From: Erwinia tracheiphila
GTDB taxonomy: Bacteria; Pseudomonadota; Gammaproteobacteria; Enterobacterales; Enterobacteriaceae
DNA: 64,000 bases
Assembly: GCF_021365465.1 (NCBI RefSeq)
Contig: NZ_CP089932.1
Coordinates: 2,852,001 to 2,916,000, forward strand
Reading direction: 5' to 3'
Positions 17,641 to 27,424 of the stretch are shown here, piece by piece. Position 1 is the stretch's first letter. Each line of letters starts with the position of its first letter. The notes beneath the pieces were generated by a model. That model was not told the origin of the DNA. It ran no database searches and saw nothing but the letters and a program-made list of their open reading frames with translations. Made by a program: the position numbers and the translations under genes.

Positions 17641-18330
17641 CTAAATTAATCCAATGGCGGCTGCATAGGCAGCCACCTGCGTTTTGTTAGGTGCATTGAA
17701 CTTTTTTTGCATATTTTTCTGGTATAAAATTAACCGTGTGCTCAGAAATAGACAGGATTAAGGGTATTTCTGATGACGTTTTTCCTTCAGCTATCCATTT
17801 GAGGATTTCTTGTTCTCGCTGACACAGCGCTATGTCCATCACCGACATGGCAATATCCTTAATTTGTTGTAAGGCATCCACAACCATAACCGCTATATAT
17901 TGTATATTTAAGCTGACCATCCTGCGTTAACACAATATTTTCAAAGAATTTTACTGATGCCATTGGCAATATGCAAATGGAACAACTTTTTATCATTTTT
18001 GAACAGGAAAAACCGGAACAAATGCCATATTCTTTCGCTGCTTCGCACACCTGAAGTCCTTTACTGATGACAACATCATTCCATGTCAGTAGCGTGTCGG
18101 GAACCATACAGTGTTTGATAACGGGATCGAGTTCGGCAAAGTTTCTTTTTTGCCAGATTTTCACCCATCGGTCAGGATAATTGCTGTATAAGAATATTCG
18201 CGGTTGAGTAAAAGGAAGAAGATGACGAATATATAGAGCATAGAAATCCAGACCCATATCAAGGGATTGCAGTTCCAAGAGACGAATAACATCCGTAGTT
18301 TTTTACTAAACAAAAAGTCGATTTTATCTC
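17641..18330 (-). pseudogene. sdiA: SdiA (LuxR-type AHL receptor), multiply damaged
   Basis: The AHL-binding half is recognisable (LDFYALYIRHLLPFTQPRIF, YPDRWVKIWQKRNFAELDPV, LTWNDVVISKG), and the C terminus has the SdiA-type HTH: REQEILKWIAEGKTSSEIP, LILSISEHTVNF, then after a frameshift near 17715 QKNMQKKFNAPNKTQVAAYA and AAIGLI-stop at 17641. Another frame change is needed near 17900, and the first 30 or so codons are shortened with stops. SdiA is the AHL-responsive regulator found beside uvrY in enterobacteria. The same strand and place as in E. coli support the name. Confidence 0.87.
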
Positions 18331-19049
18331 ATTACACCAATTAAAATAGTTCTCCACGTTCGTTCAGGTCTCATAACAAAATGCCCTGACTTGCTAAACG
18401 TTCAGGAGAAAAAACACCACGGTTTTGATATTCAACCTCAGGTTGTGGTCAAATATTGTATCATTCTATGCCACACTAAACGTCGCAATCAACAACAGGC
18501 AGCGTCTTTGACAATACATATAATAAATGCGGTAGAAAGAAAACATTGAAAATAAGAATTATCTTATAGAGATATAGTCAATTTGAGATTACAGGATGTT
18601 AAGAAGTTAATCAGGGGATTTTTTACACTTTGATTATTACAGGTCGCAAAAAATATTAAGCCAGTCCATAATGGATAACTTATTATATTTCAATGTGTTG
18701 TATTTTCTCATGAATTTTATTTTATGTGTAATGATTGATTTTTTGATAAAGTACATCTGAACATAAACTACTTTGCCACTGGCAAACATCCTGTGTCAAC
18801 TTATCCATTCCTGATGCTTATAACCTTTATCTTTGCTAAGAACCTGTTCTGATCTGATAAGCATGAAGAAATTAGTCACGTACTTAACTATTTTAGTATT
18901 GGAGTGTGAAAGTGAGTTGGGCCATAAGGAAATGCTGGCCGTTTCTGAAAGAATCTTGCTCTGACTCAGTAGCCTTGCATATCAATATTTGAATTTTCGT
19001 CGCCACACGTCAGTGTCAGCATCGCTCCTCTCTTGTATGTAATAGACAT
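18331..19049. other. AT-rich spacer, no gene seen
   Basis: No open frame or RNA gene could be supported on either strand. The stretch probably contains the lost upstream region of sdiA and decayed sequence up to the IS110 element. Confidence 0.6.
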
Positions 19050-20400
19050 ATGGTGGTTAGCTACCATCACATGAAGCGGAGTGAGCTTGTCCCCTCCCGG
19101 AATGGCGAGAACCTTGATTGGCAGAAAAAGCCCTCCGCTTCACCTTTCACGCCAGCATTAACATTCAACGGTTGCCAGGAGCGATGACTCTGCATGTACA
19201 AGGGTAATAGGCGTGATGGTTCAGTGAAAGGAGAAAACATCTATGTTTCAGTTCGGTATCGATGTCAGCAAGAAAACCCTGGATTTATGTCTGCTGCGGG
19301 AAGGTGTCAAAGGCAAGGTAAAAACCCGCAAGCTTAAAAACGATTTCAATGCAGCCGATGCCGTGATCGGCTGGCTCAGTAAACAGCACTGTGAACCTGC
19401 CAATGTCCATATCATCATGGAGGCCACCGGGGTTTATCATGAATCGCTTGCATACGCCCTCTACAAGGCCGGAGCTCAAGTTTCGCTCGCCAACCCACAT
19501 CGCAGCAGAGAATTTGCGCGTGGCATGGACATTCTGACAAAAAACGACCAGGTTGATGCTTATATGCTCGCCTGCTACGGTGCACTTAAGGTGCCGGAAC
19601 CGTGGGTCCCCCCGCCTGAGAATGTCCGCCATCTCAGCGCACTTCTCCGCCGACGTGATGCACCTGTCACCGACAGCACCCGCGAAAAAAACAGGCTGGA
19701 AAAATGTCGGGCAACGGACACACCTCTTGCTGTCACTGAATCCATCGAAAATGTGCTTCGTAACCTGAGCGCAGAGCCTGAGCATCTGGACGCTCTGATC
19801 CTGACCCACCTCGACCAGCATCCTGAATTAAAAAAGGATTTTGACCTGCTGACATCAATAAAATCCGTGGGTTATCAGTTAGGTCTGAATATGCTGGTTA
19901 TCCTGCGGGGTCATCATTTCGATACAGCAGAGCAGGTTGCTGCATTTCTGGGCGTGGTCCGTGTTGAAAAATACTCCGGCACATCGGTCAGAGGGAAACC
20001 GAAATTATCCAAAATCGGCCCGCCGGAAATCCGCGCGAAACTGTATCTGGCTTCGTTGTGTGGCCTGAGATTTAACCCGGTGATGAAAGCGATGTATGAG
20101 CGGTTATGCCTGCGTGGCAAGGCAAAAATGTGTGCCATTGGCGCACTGATGCGGAAACTCGTCCACTGGTGCTATGGCGTTCTGAAAACACAAAAGCCGT
20201 TCGATGCTGAATACCTGTCTTCAGATGCGCGTAGCGCATGTAAGGCGGCATAACGTTGTTTTATATGACTCTGTAGTTAACCCGCCGAAGCCCGGCGCAG
20301 GCCGGTGGAGGACTGTCAGAGAGTGGTATCCCCCTCCCGCCCTGAACAGCCATGCGGGCTTATAGTGATGATTATGCTGATATAAGCCCTTTTAACCCCG
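19050..20400 (+). mobile_element. IS110 family element (ends approximate)
   Basis: The intact DEDD transposase has noncoding flanks of about 190 bp (left) and 150 bp (right). IS110 elements lack terminal inverted repeats and often target duplications, so the borders are guesses. The left flank (from about 19050, GC-richer than its surroundings) is where IS110-group elements encode the guide (bridge) RNA; the right flank contains several short GC-rich dyads such as GCCCGGCGCAGGCCGG. Confidence 0.6.
19243..20253 (+). CDS. IS110 family transposase/recombinase
   Basis: A 336-aa protein with an N-terminal RuvC-like DEDD domain (FQFGIDVSKKTLDLCLL, IIMEATGVYHESLAYAL, ILTKNDQVDAYMLACYG) and the C-terminal Tnp_IS116 domain with the presumed nucleophilic Ser in EKYSGTSVRGKPKLSKIGPP. 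It recombines DNA under guide-RNA control. AAGGAG lies 8 nt before the ATG. No lesion is visible, so the element may be active. Confidence 0.92.
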   Translation: MFQFGIDVSKKTLDLCLLREGVKGKVKTRKLKNDFNAADAVIGWLSKQHCEPANVHIIMEATGVYHESLAYALYKAGAQVSLANPHRSREFARGMDILTKNDQVDAYMLACYGALKVPEPWVPPPENVRHLSALLRRRDAPVTDSTREKNRLEKCRATDTPLAVTESIENVLRNLSAEPEHLDALILTHLDQHPELKKDFDLLTSIKSVGYQLGLNMLVILRGHHFDTAEQVAAFLGVVRVEKYSGTSVRGKPKLSKIGPPEIRAKLYLASLCGLRFNPVMKAMYERLCLRGKAKMCAIGALMRKLVHWCYGVLKTQKPFDAEYLSSDARSACKAA

Positions 20401-21864
20401 TTAGCGCGGCGTAGCCGCGATGTATCGGGGACTTAGTGCTGGCAGCTTGCTGACAGCGCTTAGGGGACTGTATTCCGAGGATTACAGCGATTTTTTCTTG
20501 ACGAAACACGGCAGCTGCAAACGTAAAGCTATTATTCCAGACTCATTACTTTTCTTTGAAGAACCGCATGCGACATTAACCACATGTGTAAATGATTAAA
20601 TCCAATCGGTACTCGGTACGGATATTCAACTCGTTAGCGGGTTAAATGGCCGAGCGGGTTTCTCAGTAAACTACCGCCATCTCCTGTGCAACTTCTTTTT
20701 TAAAAGTATCGACTTTTAACTAACACGATATTTTAACGGTTAGGTTATATAGATATGATATTATCACTACAGAAATTATTTATTCATGGAATTATCATAT
20801 TATTAAATTTCCCCTACTATTCTGTATCAGATTTTTTAGAAAATTCATTGCCCGTTATTTTTAACAAGGCTTTAAATGGAAAGCATATTATTAATGATTT
20901 TTCTTACGCCCTCATTACCAGATAAAACGTTATTATGTTCAAGGAAAGTTTTTCAAGGTTGATGTGTTATTTAAGATTTTCCTTGCGCTTCATTTTCAAT
21001 AATCAGACAGAATCGTTAGCTATTTGCTTTAAACCTGTAATGAAACTAAAACCATCAATCTGGCTGTATTGCCGCTAAAAAGATACCTTTTACAACAAGG
21101 AATTACTGCTCATTTCGAATCAGAATTCCCAGTCATAAATGTCTGAAGGTCATGCTTCTTATGAGAGTGAACCTTCATATAATTGCCACCTTAGCAGAAC
21201 GTTTTGTACCTCTGGCATAGAGTATGTTCCCTCATTTATCTTTCAAGATAGTGGAACATACTTTTTGCACACCTGATGGCGCACGCAATCAATCCTGCAA
21301 ACCGTTAAGTTTATCGCTCGTGACGATACCCCACGATCAATAAATATTATCAGACTAATTGTCAGGAAAGACGGGCGAAACAACGCATAAAAACCATTTT
21401 TTTCAAAAACTTAAAATATTAACTGGCTATCTGACATGCTCCCAACTGTTGCGTATGCCCCCAATAGCAAACAATCACACAGGCGGCTTCCCGTGTTTAA
21501 AATCACCCGTGCCATGCAAATGGTAACGGATGTAATCTGTCAATGAATTAAGGGGATCTATACGGGAAAAATAGCTGATCGACATCAGTACCGCCGATTA
21601 CCTCAATATCGCAGAAACCGAGAGTACCTCTATCAATTCTATTAATCTTCGTCATTGGTTTGCCACCCTCTTCACCTGGTGTGATTAATAGCAAAATCAA
21701 GCAAAGCATTCATGAAGTTACCAAAAATATCGATTTATTCCTTAAAAAGCGTTGGCTGTTTACCGTTGAATTACATTATCTTATACCTGCAAACATCTTT
21801 TAAACCCGATCAAATAACAGCCTTTAGAGCTGAAACAATATTATTTGAGGACAGGAATTCCGTT
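20401..21864. other. long noncoding stretch between IS110 and cycA
   Basis: About 1.4 kb with only short, AT-rich, unconvincing frames. No tRNA, known small RNA or recognisable gene remnant was seen. It is probably eroded coding DNA plus the cycA upstream region. The first in-frame ATG for the permease frame (21712) adds 51 residues unlike the family and was not used. Confidence 0.5.
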
Positions 21865-23262
21865 ATGATTGACCAATTAAACAAGACATCGTCAAGCAAT
21901 GAGGCACCAGGTGAGCTGCGTCGTCATCTTCATAATCGACATATTCAGCTAATTGCCCTGGGCGGAGCCATTGGCACTGGACTTTTTATGGGTTCAGGAA
22001 AAACCATTAGTCTTGCCGGGCCTTCGATTATTTTTGTTTATATGATTATTGGCTTTATGCTTTTTTTTGTAATGCGGGCAATGGGTGAGTTACTGCTGTC
22101 CAATCTCGAGTACAAGTCGTTCAGTGACTTTGCCGCCGACCTGCTTGGCCCGTGGGCAGGTTATTTCACAGGCTGGACTTACTGGTTCTGCTGGGTGGCG
22201 ACCGGCATTGCGGACGTGGTGGCAATAAGCTCCTATTTTCAGTTGTGGTTCCCGGATTTCTCCATCTGGATGAGTGCGCTGCTCTGTATCGTGGTGTTCC
22301 TGGCGCTGAATATTGCCACAGTTAAACTATTTGGCGAGATGGAGTTTTGGTTTGCCATCATCAAAATTGTTGCCATCGTGGCACTGATCGCGACCGGCAT
22401 CGTGCTGGTTGCCATACACTATCCGTCAACTGATGGTAGTACAGCGGCAGTGAGTAATATCTGGAATCATGGCGGTATGTTTCCTAAAGGCCTGAGCGGT
22501 TTTTTCGCAGGGTTTCAGATTGCCGTATTCGCTTTTGTTGGCATTGAGTTGGTAGGCACCACGGCGGCTGAAACACACGATCCTAAAAACGTTTTGCCCC
22601 GCGCAATCAATGCCATTCCTCTACGCATTATCATGTTTTACGTCTTTGCCCTGCTGGTGATTATGGCCGTAACACCCTGGGACCAGGTTGTCGCCAGTCG
22701 CAGCCCTTTCGTAGAAATGTTTGTGTTGATTGGTCTGCCCGCTGCCGCCAGTATCGTCAATTTTGTTGTTCTCACCTCGGCGGCATCTTCAGCCAATAGC
22801 GGTATTTTCTCCACCAGCCGGATGTTGTACTGCATGGCTCAACAAGGTGTTGCCCATAAACGCTTTGGAAAATTGTCACCCCGTGCCGTCCCGACAACGG
22901 GCCTGTTTTTTTCCTGCCTGTGTCTGCTGAGTGGTGTCGCACTGATTTATCTGATCCCAAACGTCATGGAGGTGTTTACGCTGGTCACCACCGTTTCAGC
23001 GATCCTGTTTATGTTCGTCTGGACAATCATTGTTTGTTCTTATCTGGCATACCGCAAGAAACATCCTCAGCTACATCAGGCATCTCAATACAAAATGCCG
23101 TTAGGTAAACTTATGTGCTGGGTCTGCATCGCCTTTTTTGCTTTTGTACTGGTTCTGCTCTCACTGGAAGAAGATACCCGTAAGGCACTCATCGTTACGC
23201 CATTATGGTTTATCATGCTGGGCATTGGCTGGTGGCTGCGCCATCGCAAAATCGGACTCTAA
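21865..23262 (+). CDS. cycA: D-serine/D-alanine/glycine:H+ symporter
   Basis: A 465-aa inner-membrane permease of the amino acid transporter family with twelve predicted helices. It imports glycine, D-alanine, D-serine and related amino acids. The first helix signature LGGAIGTGLFMGSGKTISLA and the SNLEYKSFSDFA, FAGFQIAVFAFVGIELVGTT and TSAASSANSGIFSTSRML blocks are nearly as in E. coli CycA. ATG 21865 with GAGGACAGGA upstream matches the family start (MxDQ). It is followed by a strong terminator and is not in an operon. It is intact. Confidence 0.95.
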   Translation: MIDQLNKTSSSNEAPGELRRHLHNRHIQLIALGGAIGTGLFMGSGKTISLAGPSIIFVYMIIGFMLFFVMRAMGELLLSNLEYKSFSDFAADLLGPWAGYFTGWTYWFCWVATGIADVVAISSYFQLWFPDFSIWMSALLCIVVFLALNIATVKLFGEMEFWFAIIKIVAIVALIATGIVLVAIHYPSTDGSTAAVSNIWNHGGMFPKGLSGFFAGFQIAVFAFVGIELVGTTAAETHDPKNVLPRAINAIPLRIIMFYVFALLVIMAVTPWDQVVASRSPFVEMFVLIGLPAAASIVNFVVLTSAASSANSGIFSTSRMLYCMAQQGVAHKRFGKLSPRAVPTTGLFFSCLCLLSGVALIYLIPNVMEVFTLVTTVSAILFMFVWTIIVCSYLAYRKKHPQLHQASQYKMPLGKLMCWVCIAFFAFVLVLLSLEEDTRKALIVTPLWFIMLGIGWWLRHRKIGL

Positions 23263-23270
23263 CCGCATAA

Positions 23271-23295
23271 ACGGGCCTTACAGGCCCGTTTTTTC
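23271..23295 (+). terminator. intrinsic terminator of cycA
   Basis: ACGGGCCT and AGGCCCGT form an 8-bp GC-rich stem with a TAC loop, followed by T6. Confidence 0.85.
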
Positions 23296-23325
23296 TTCAG
23301 CTATTTCGTCACGTATGCGGATCCC

Positions 23326-23890
23326 TTAAATCACCATACGCTGCACATTTTCCACCTTTTGTTGAAAGAAACCTTCATCATCGGGCATTTGCCCAGTAAC
23401 CGCTTCGACCTGGCTGGCAAAATCAGCATAATGCTGTGTGGTCGCCCACAGCAGAAATATCAGATGGTGGTGTTCAACGGCAACCAGTTTCCCTGCGGCA
23501 ATCCAGCTTTCAATGGCGGCTGGCTTTTCATCAACCAGATTACACAAATCGCCTTCCGGTTCACCTTTCAGTAGTGGTGCCCCCTGCAGCATTTCCAAGC
23601 AAAACCATCGTGAAGCCTGCGTATGGTCTCATGAAACTTCCAGTTTCAGACGGATATAATGGCGGGTAGCCAGATATCCAAAATATCTTTCAGCACGGCA
23701 ATATAAAGCGCTTCTTTAGACGGAAAGTAATAGAGCAAATTTGTTTTTGAAACGTCGGACCTTCGGCGACCTTATCAAGACTGCTGCCATACATGCCGTA
23801 AAGGGAGAACAGCGCGAGTGCAAGCCTGAATAATCGCGGCTCGCGTTGCAGCAACGGTCTTTGAGCGTTGGGTGGAGGTTGTCAGGGTTT
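23326..23890 (-). pseudogene. rutR: RutR pyrimidine-responsive TetR regulator, decayed
   Basis: The HTH segment DVSKTNLLYYFPSKEALYIA and the ligand domain (RLKLEVS-stop-DHTQASRWFC, EMLQGAPLL, WATTQHYADFASQVEAVTG, VENVQRMVI-stop) are clearly RutR, which represses rutABCDEFG unless uracil or thymine is present. Lesions are frameshifted N-terminal sequence with two stops near 23780, a TGA for Arg near 23620 and a TAA at 23326-23328 before the last few residues. It is divergent from rutA as in E. coli. The 302-bp gap to rutA shows no gene but must hold the old rut promoter. Confidence 0.85.
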
Positions 23891-24192
23891 TTTCTGAGAG
23901 TTTAGCCAGAAGCCATATAGTGGCAGACCGTTTCTTTCACACTGCTGCTCAGGCCGCGCACTTAAATCGGCCACGATTGACTGATTATTGTGCACGCATT
24001 TTTTACCAAACAGTCTATTTCAGACCATTCACTCTACATTATTTTAACCTCGCTATCCCAACTAACTGAATATAAGTAATTTTTTGGTGTGGTACGGTAA
24101 TTGTTAAAACCACCATGAACGCTGCCTCAAAGGAATGACAGTATGTATCGCAGCGCGGGAATAATAACCCTGACTTCAAATAAGGCCCTTTT

Positions 24193-25287
24193 ATGAAAAT
24201 TGGCGTATTTATCCCGATCGGTAATAACGGCTGGTTGATTTCAACCCATGCCCCGCAATATATGCCCACGTTCGAACTGAACAAAGCAATCGTGCTTAAG
24301 GCCGAGCATTATCATTTCGATTTTGCCCTGTCGATGATCAAACTGCGCGGTTTTGTCGGTAAAACTGAATTCTGGGACCATAACCTGTAATCTTTCACCC
24401 TTATGGTCGGCCTGGCGGCGGTAACCTCGCGTATTGAGATATACGCTACAGCCGCGACGCTCACCTTACCACCGGCTATAGTCGCACGGATGGCCTCAAC
24501 GGTAGATTCTATTTCTGGCGGTCGCTTTGGCGTCAATCTGGTCACCGGCTGGCAAAAGCCGGAATACGATCAGATGGGCATGTGGCCTGGGGATGACTAT
24601 TTTTCCTGCCGTTACGACTATCTGGCAGAGTACGTTACCGTGCTGCGCGACTTGTGGGGCACCGGTAAATCCGATCTAAAGGGTGAATTTTTTACTATGA
24701 ACGATTGCCGCCTCAGCCTGCAACCGCACAAACCCATGAAGGTCATTTGCGCCGGGCAAAGTGATGCAGGCATTGCTTTTTCGGCAAAACATGCAGATTA
24801 CAACTTTTGCTTTGGTGCAGGTATTAACACCCCCACCACGTTCGCGCCTACCGCTGCCCGCATGAAAAATGCCGCCGACCAGACCGGGCGCAACGTCGGC
24901 TCCTATGTCCTGTTTATGATTATTGCCGACGAAACGGATGATGCCGCCCGTGCTAAGTGGGAACACTATAAAGCCGGTGCAGATGAAGATGCGCTGGCCT
25001 GGCTGACCACGCAAAGTCAACAGGACACCCGTTCCGGTAGCGACACCAACGTTCGTCAGATGGCTGATCCGACGTCAGCGGTGAATATTAATATGGGTAC
25101 GCTGGTGGGATCTTACGCCAGCATAGCCCGGATGCTGGATGAGGTCGCCACCGTTGAGGGCACCGAGGGCGTCTTATTGACCTTTGACGATTTCCTGCAG
25201 GGAATTGAGCATTTTGGCAAACGTATTCAACCGCTGATGAAGTGCCGTGCCGATATTATTGATATGGCAAAAGAGGTGGCATTATGA
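24193..25287 (+). pseudogene. rutA: pyrimidine monooxygenase RutA with one nonsense codon
   Basis: RutA is the flavin-dependent enzyme that opens the uracil ring. The frame is otherwise collinear with the family from [20 protein letters not shown] through [20 protein letters not shown] and [19 protein letters not shown] to [11 protein letters not shown]. At 24388-24390 GAA for Glu (HNLESFTL) has become TAA, after 65 codons. Reinitiation at an internal Met would lack the N-terminal strand of the luciferase-type barrel. It overlaps rutB by 4 bp. This is the youngest lesion of the rut locus. Confidence 0.9.
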
Positions 25288-25986
25288 GCATGAAAGAGAC
25301 TGTTGTTTGCACCACTGCCTCGACAAAAAATAGTCGCCAGACCGGAAGCGATCACATTTCCACTTGAGCAAACCGCGCTCATTGTTGTCGACATGCAGAA
25401 TGCCTATGCTACTCCCGGGGCTACCTCGATCTGGCGGGATTTGATGTTTCAGCTACCCAACCAGTCATCGAAAAAATCACTATCGCCGTCAACGCAGCAC
25501 GTGAAGCAGGAATTCAAATCGTCTGGTTTCAAAATGGTTTGGACTCGAAATATGTTGAAGCGGGTGGCCCTGGCTCACCCAACTGGCACAAATCTAACGC
25601 GCTGAAAGCAATGCACGCCCGACCGGTGCAGGAAGGAAAACTGCTTGCCAAAGGTAAGGGGATTACCAGCTGGTTGACAGGCTGCGCCCAGAATCGGTGA
25701 TATAGTTCTGGAAAAATCGCGCTACAGCGGCTTTTACAATACCCCGCTCGACAGCATGTTGCACAGCCGCGGCATTCGCCACCTTATTTTCACCAGGATC
25801 GCCACAAATGTTTGCGTGGAATCTACCCTGCGCGACGGTTTTTTCCTTGAATATTTCGGCATCGTACTGGAGGACGCGACCTGTCAGGCTGATCTGGCTT
25901 TTGCCCGGCAGGCCGCCATTTTCAATATCGAAACGTTCTTCGGCTGGGTATCGGGTCAGCACCTTTTGTGCCACCGTACAGAGTAA
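25284..25986 (+). pseudogene. rutB: RutB ureidoacrylate amidohydrolase, multiply frameshifted
   Basis: Fragments in changing frames: [20 protein letters not shown] and NAYATPG, then [12 protein letters not shown] text hiding FQNG and [12 protein letters not shown], then [20 protein letters not shown] with [20 protein letters not shown] and [10 protein letters not shown]. The isochorismatase-type catalytic Cys (NVCVE) is still there. At least four frame changes are required, so the gene is dead. rutC to rutG do not follow, although they normally complete the operon. Confidence 0.87.
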
Positions 25987-26509
25987 TGCGGCCGCAGAGC
26001 GGCAAACGGCGTGACTATCTATAATTAAAGGAGAAAACCGACCGGAAATAACACCACAGGCTGCCCGGACAGTTTAATAATAAAGCAAACGATTTCAGGT
26101 TTCACCAGCTTACGACAGTGACACGCTCAACTCCGGACCGAATCTTAAGTGCTGCGTGTCATTTCAAGTTATGCTAAAGGCGTTCTCTGACTGCCGCATC
26201 CCCTTAAGGCACTTATTCAATCTTCAGAAAAATTACTGAATTGATAGAACCATAGGATGAAAATAGTCCTGACTGGCCAGAGTAAACCGGATTAGCCTCG
26301 TCGCCATGTTGGCTTGTCACAATATTGTCAAGCAGCAGGCTAGATGTTTGTTATCTCCCTTGAGGTTTATATGCCAATGGGCCTCCCCCCAATTACTGCA
26401 CAATTTAGCAGCATCTGTTGGTCTCATCTATACTCAAAACCGGGCTATGAATTGCGATGAGGAGCTATTCATTAGCAAAACAGGTAAATACCCAATCATG
26501 GAGTGACAA
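25987..26509. other. noncoding remnant between rutB and wrbA
   Basis: In E. coli this place holds rutCDEFG. Here only 520 bp remain, without a frame I can match to those genes. A stray Shine-Dalgarno-like AAAGGAG near 26028 follows rutB. The wrbA promoter must lie in the last 200 bp. Confidence 0.55.
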
Positions 26510-27109
26510 ATGGCTAAGATTTTAGTGCTTTATTATTCAATGTATGGACATATCGAAACCATGGCGGAAGCCGTAGCAGAGGGGGCGCGCAAGGTCAAAG
26601 GTGCCAGCGTAACAATCAGGCGTGTTCCTGAAACAATGGATGCTGCACGTTTCGCCGAAGCAGGTGGTAAAACGAATCAGCGCGCGGCTGAAGCTACTCC
26701 CGAAGAATTGAAAGAATACGATGCGATTCTTCTCGGCACCCCCACCCGCTTCGGAAATATGGCCGGACAGATGCGCACTTTTCTTGATCGTACCGGTGGA
26801 TTGTGGGCTTCTGGCACACTTTACGGCAAGCTTGCCAGCGTATTTTCCTCTACCGGTACCGGGGGCGGACAGGAACAAACGATAACCTCAACCTGGACTA
26901 CGCTGGCGCATCACGGCATGGTTATCGTCCCGATTGGCTACGGTACCAAAGAAATGTTTGATATTTCTCATGTCCGTGGCGGAACGCCTTATGGTGCCAC
27001 GACCATCGCAGGCGGCGACGGCTCACGTCAGCCCAGTGAAGAAGAATTGAACATCGCACGCTACCAGGGTGAATACGTCGCCGGGCTGGCGGTGCGTTTG
27101 AACGGATAA
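26510..27109 (+). CDS. wrbA: NAD(P)H:quinone oxidoreductase WrbA
   Basis: A 199-aa flavodoxin-like FMN protein that reduces quinones by two electrons, limiting oxidative stress in stationary phase. Visible marks are [20 protein letters not shown] (phosphate-binding loop), [20 protein letters not shown] and [13 protein letters not shown], then [20 protein letters not shown] near the end. Length is that of E. coli WrbA (198). It is followed after 20 bp by yccJ, as in E. coli, so they form an operon. Intact. Confidence 0.96.
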   Translation: MAKILVLYYSMYGHIETMAEAVAEGARKVKGASVTIRRVPETMDAARFAEAGGKTNQRAAEATPEELKEYDAILLGTPTRFGNMAGQMRTFLDRTGGLWASGTLYGKLASVFSSTGTGGGQEQTITSTWTTLAHHGMVIVPIGYGTKEMFDISHVRGGTPYGATTIAGGDGSRQPSEEELNIARYQGEYVAGLAVRLNG

Positions 27110-27129
27110 CTTCATGTCAGGAGCACACA

Positions 27130-27360
27130 ATGGCAACTCAACAGTCTAAAGCGCATCGTGTTGGGGAATGGGCCACTCTTCGGTCTACCTCCCCTGAAAT
27201 TGCGGAAGCCATTTTTGAAGTGGCAAACTATGACGAACGGCAGGCTGAACAAATATGGCAGCAGCAAGGTAGTGATGATGTTTTGCTTCGTGCGTTTAAT
27301 AAAACGGTGAGCAATGTGCTTGTCTGGGATAATAAAACCGTCGAGCGTAAAAACGTTTGA
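27130..27360 (+). CDS. yccJ: YccJ family protein
   Basis: A 76-aa cytosolic protein of unknown function, conserved next to wrbA. It reads [36 protein letters not shown] and ends TVERKNV, close to E. coli YccJ. CAGGAG lies 6 nt before the ATG. The wrbA-yccJ transcript ends at the hairpin that follows. In E. coli the pair belongs to the RpoS stress regulon; nothing here shows that directly. Confidence 0.9.
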   Translation: MATQQSKAHRVGEWATLRSTSPEIAEAIFEVANYDERQAEQIWQQQGSDDVLLRAFNKTVSNVLVWDNKTVERKNV

Positions 27361-27373
27361 GATCCGCAGAACA

Positions 27374-27402
27374 TAAAAGGGCATTGATTTTGCCCTTTTT
27401 TA
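27374..27402 (+). terminator. intrinsic terminator of wrbA-yccJ
   Basis: AAAAGGGCA and TGCCCTTTT pair around a short loop and run into T5. IS256 copy 1 inserted 23 bp further on, outside the operon. Confidence 0.85.
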
Positions 27403-27424
27403 CTGATTGAAACCCATCACCTCC

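Noticed and set aside
18331-19049. Possible CRISPR array or small RNA in the AT-rich spacer
   Set aside because: No regularly spaced repeats or strong hairpin with terminator were found.
21712-21864. A 51-residue N-terminal extension of CycA
   Set aside because: It does not resemble the family; the internal ATG 21865 has an RBS and matches the CycA start.
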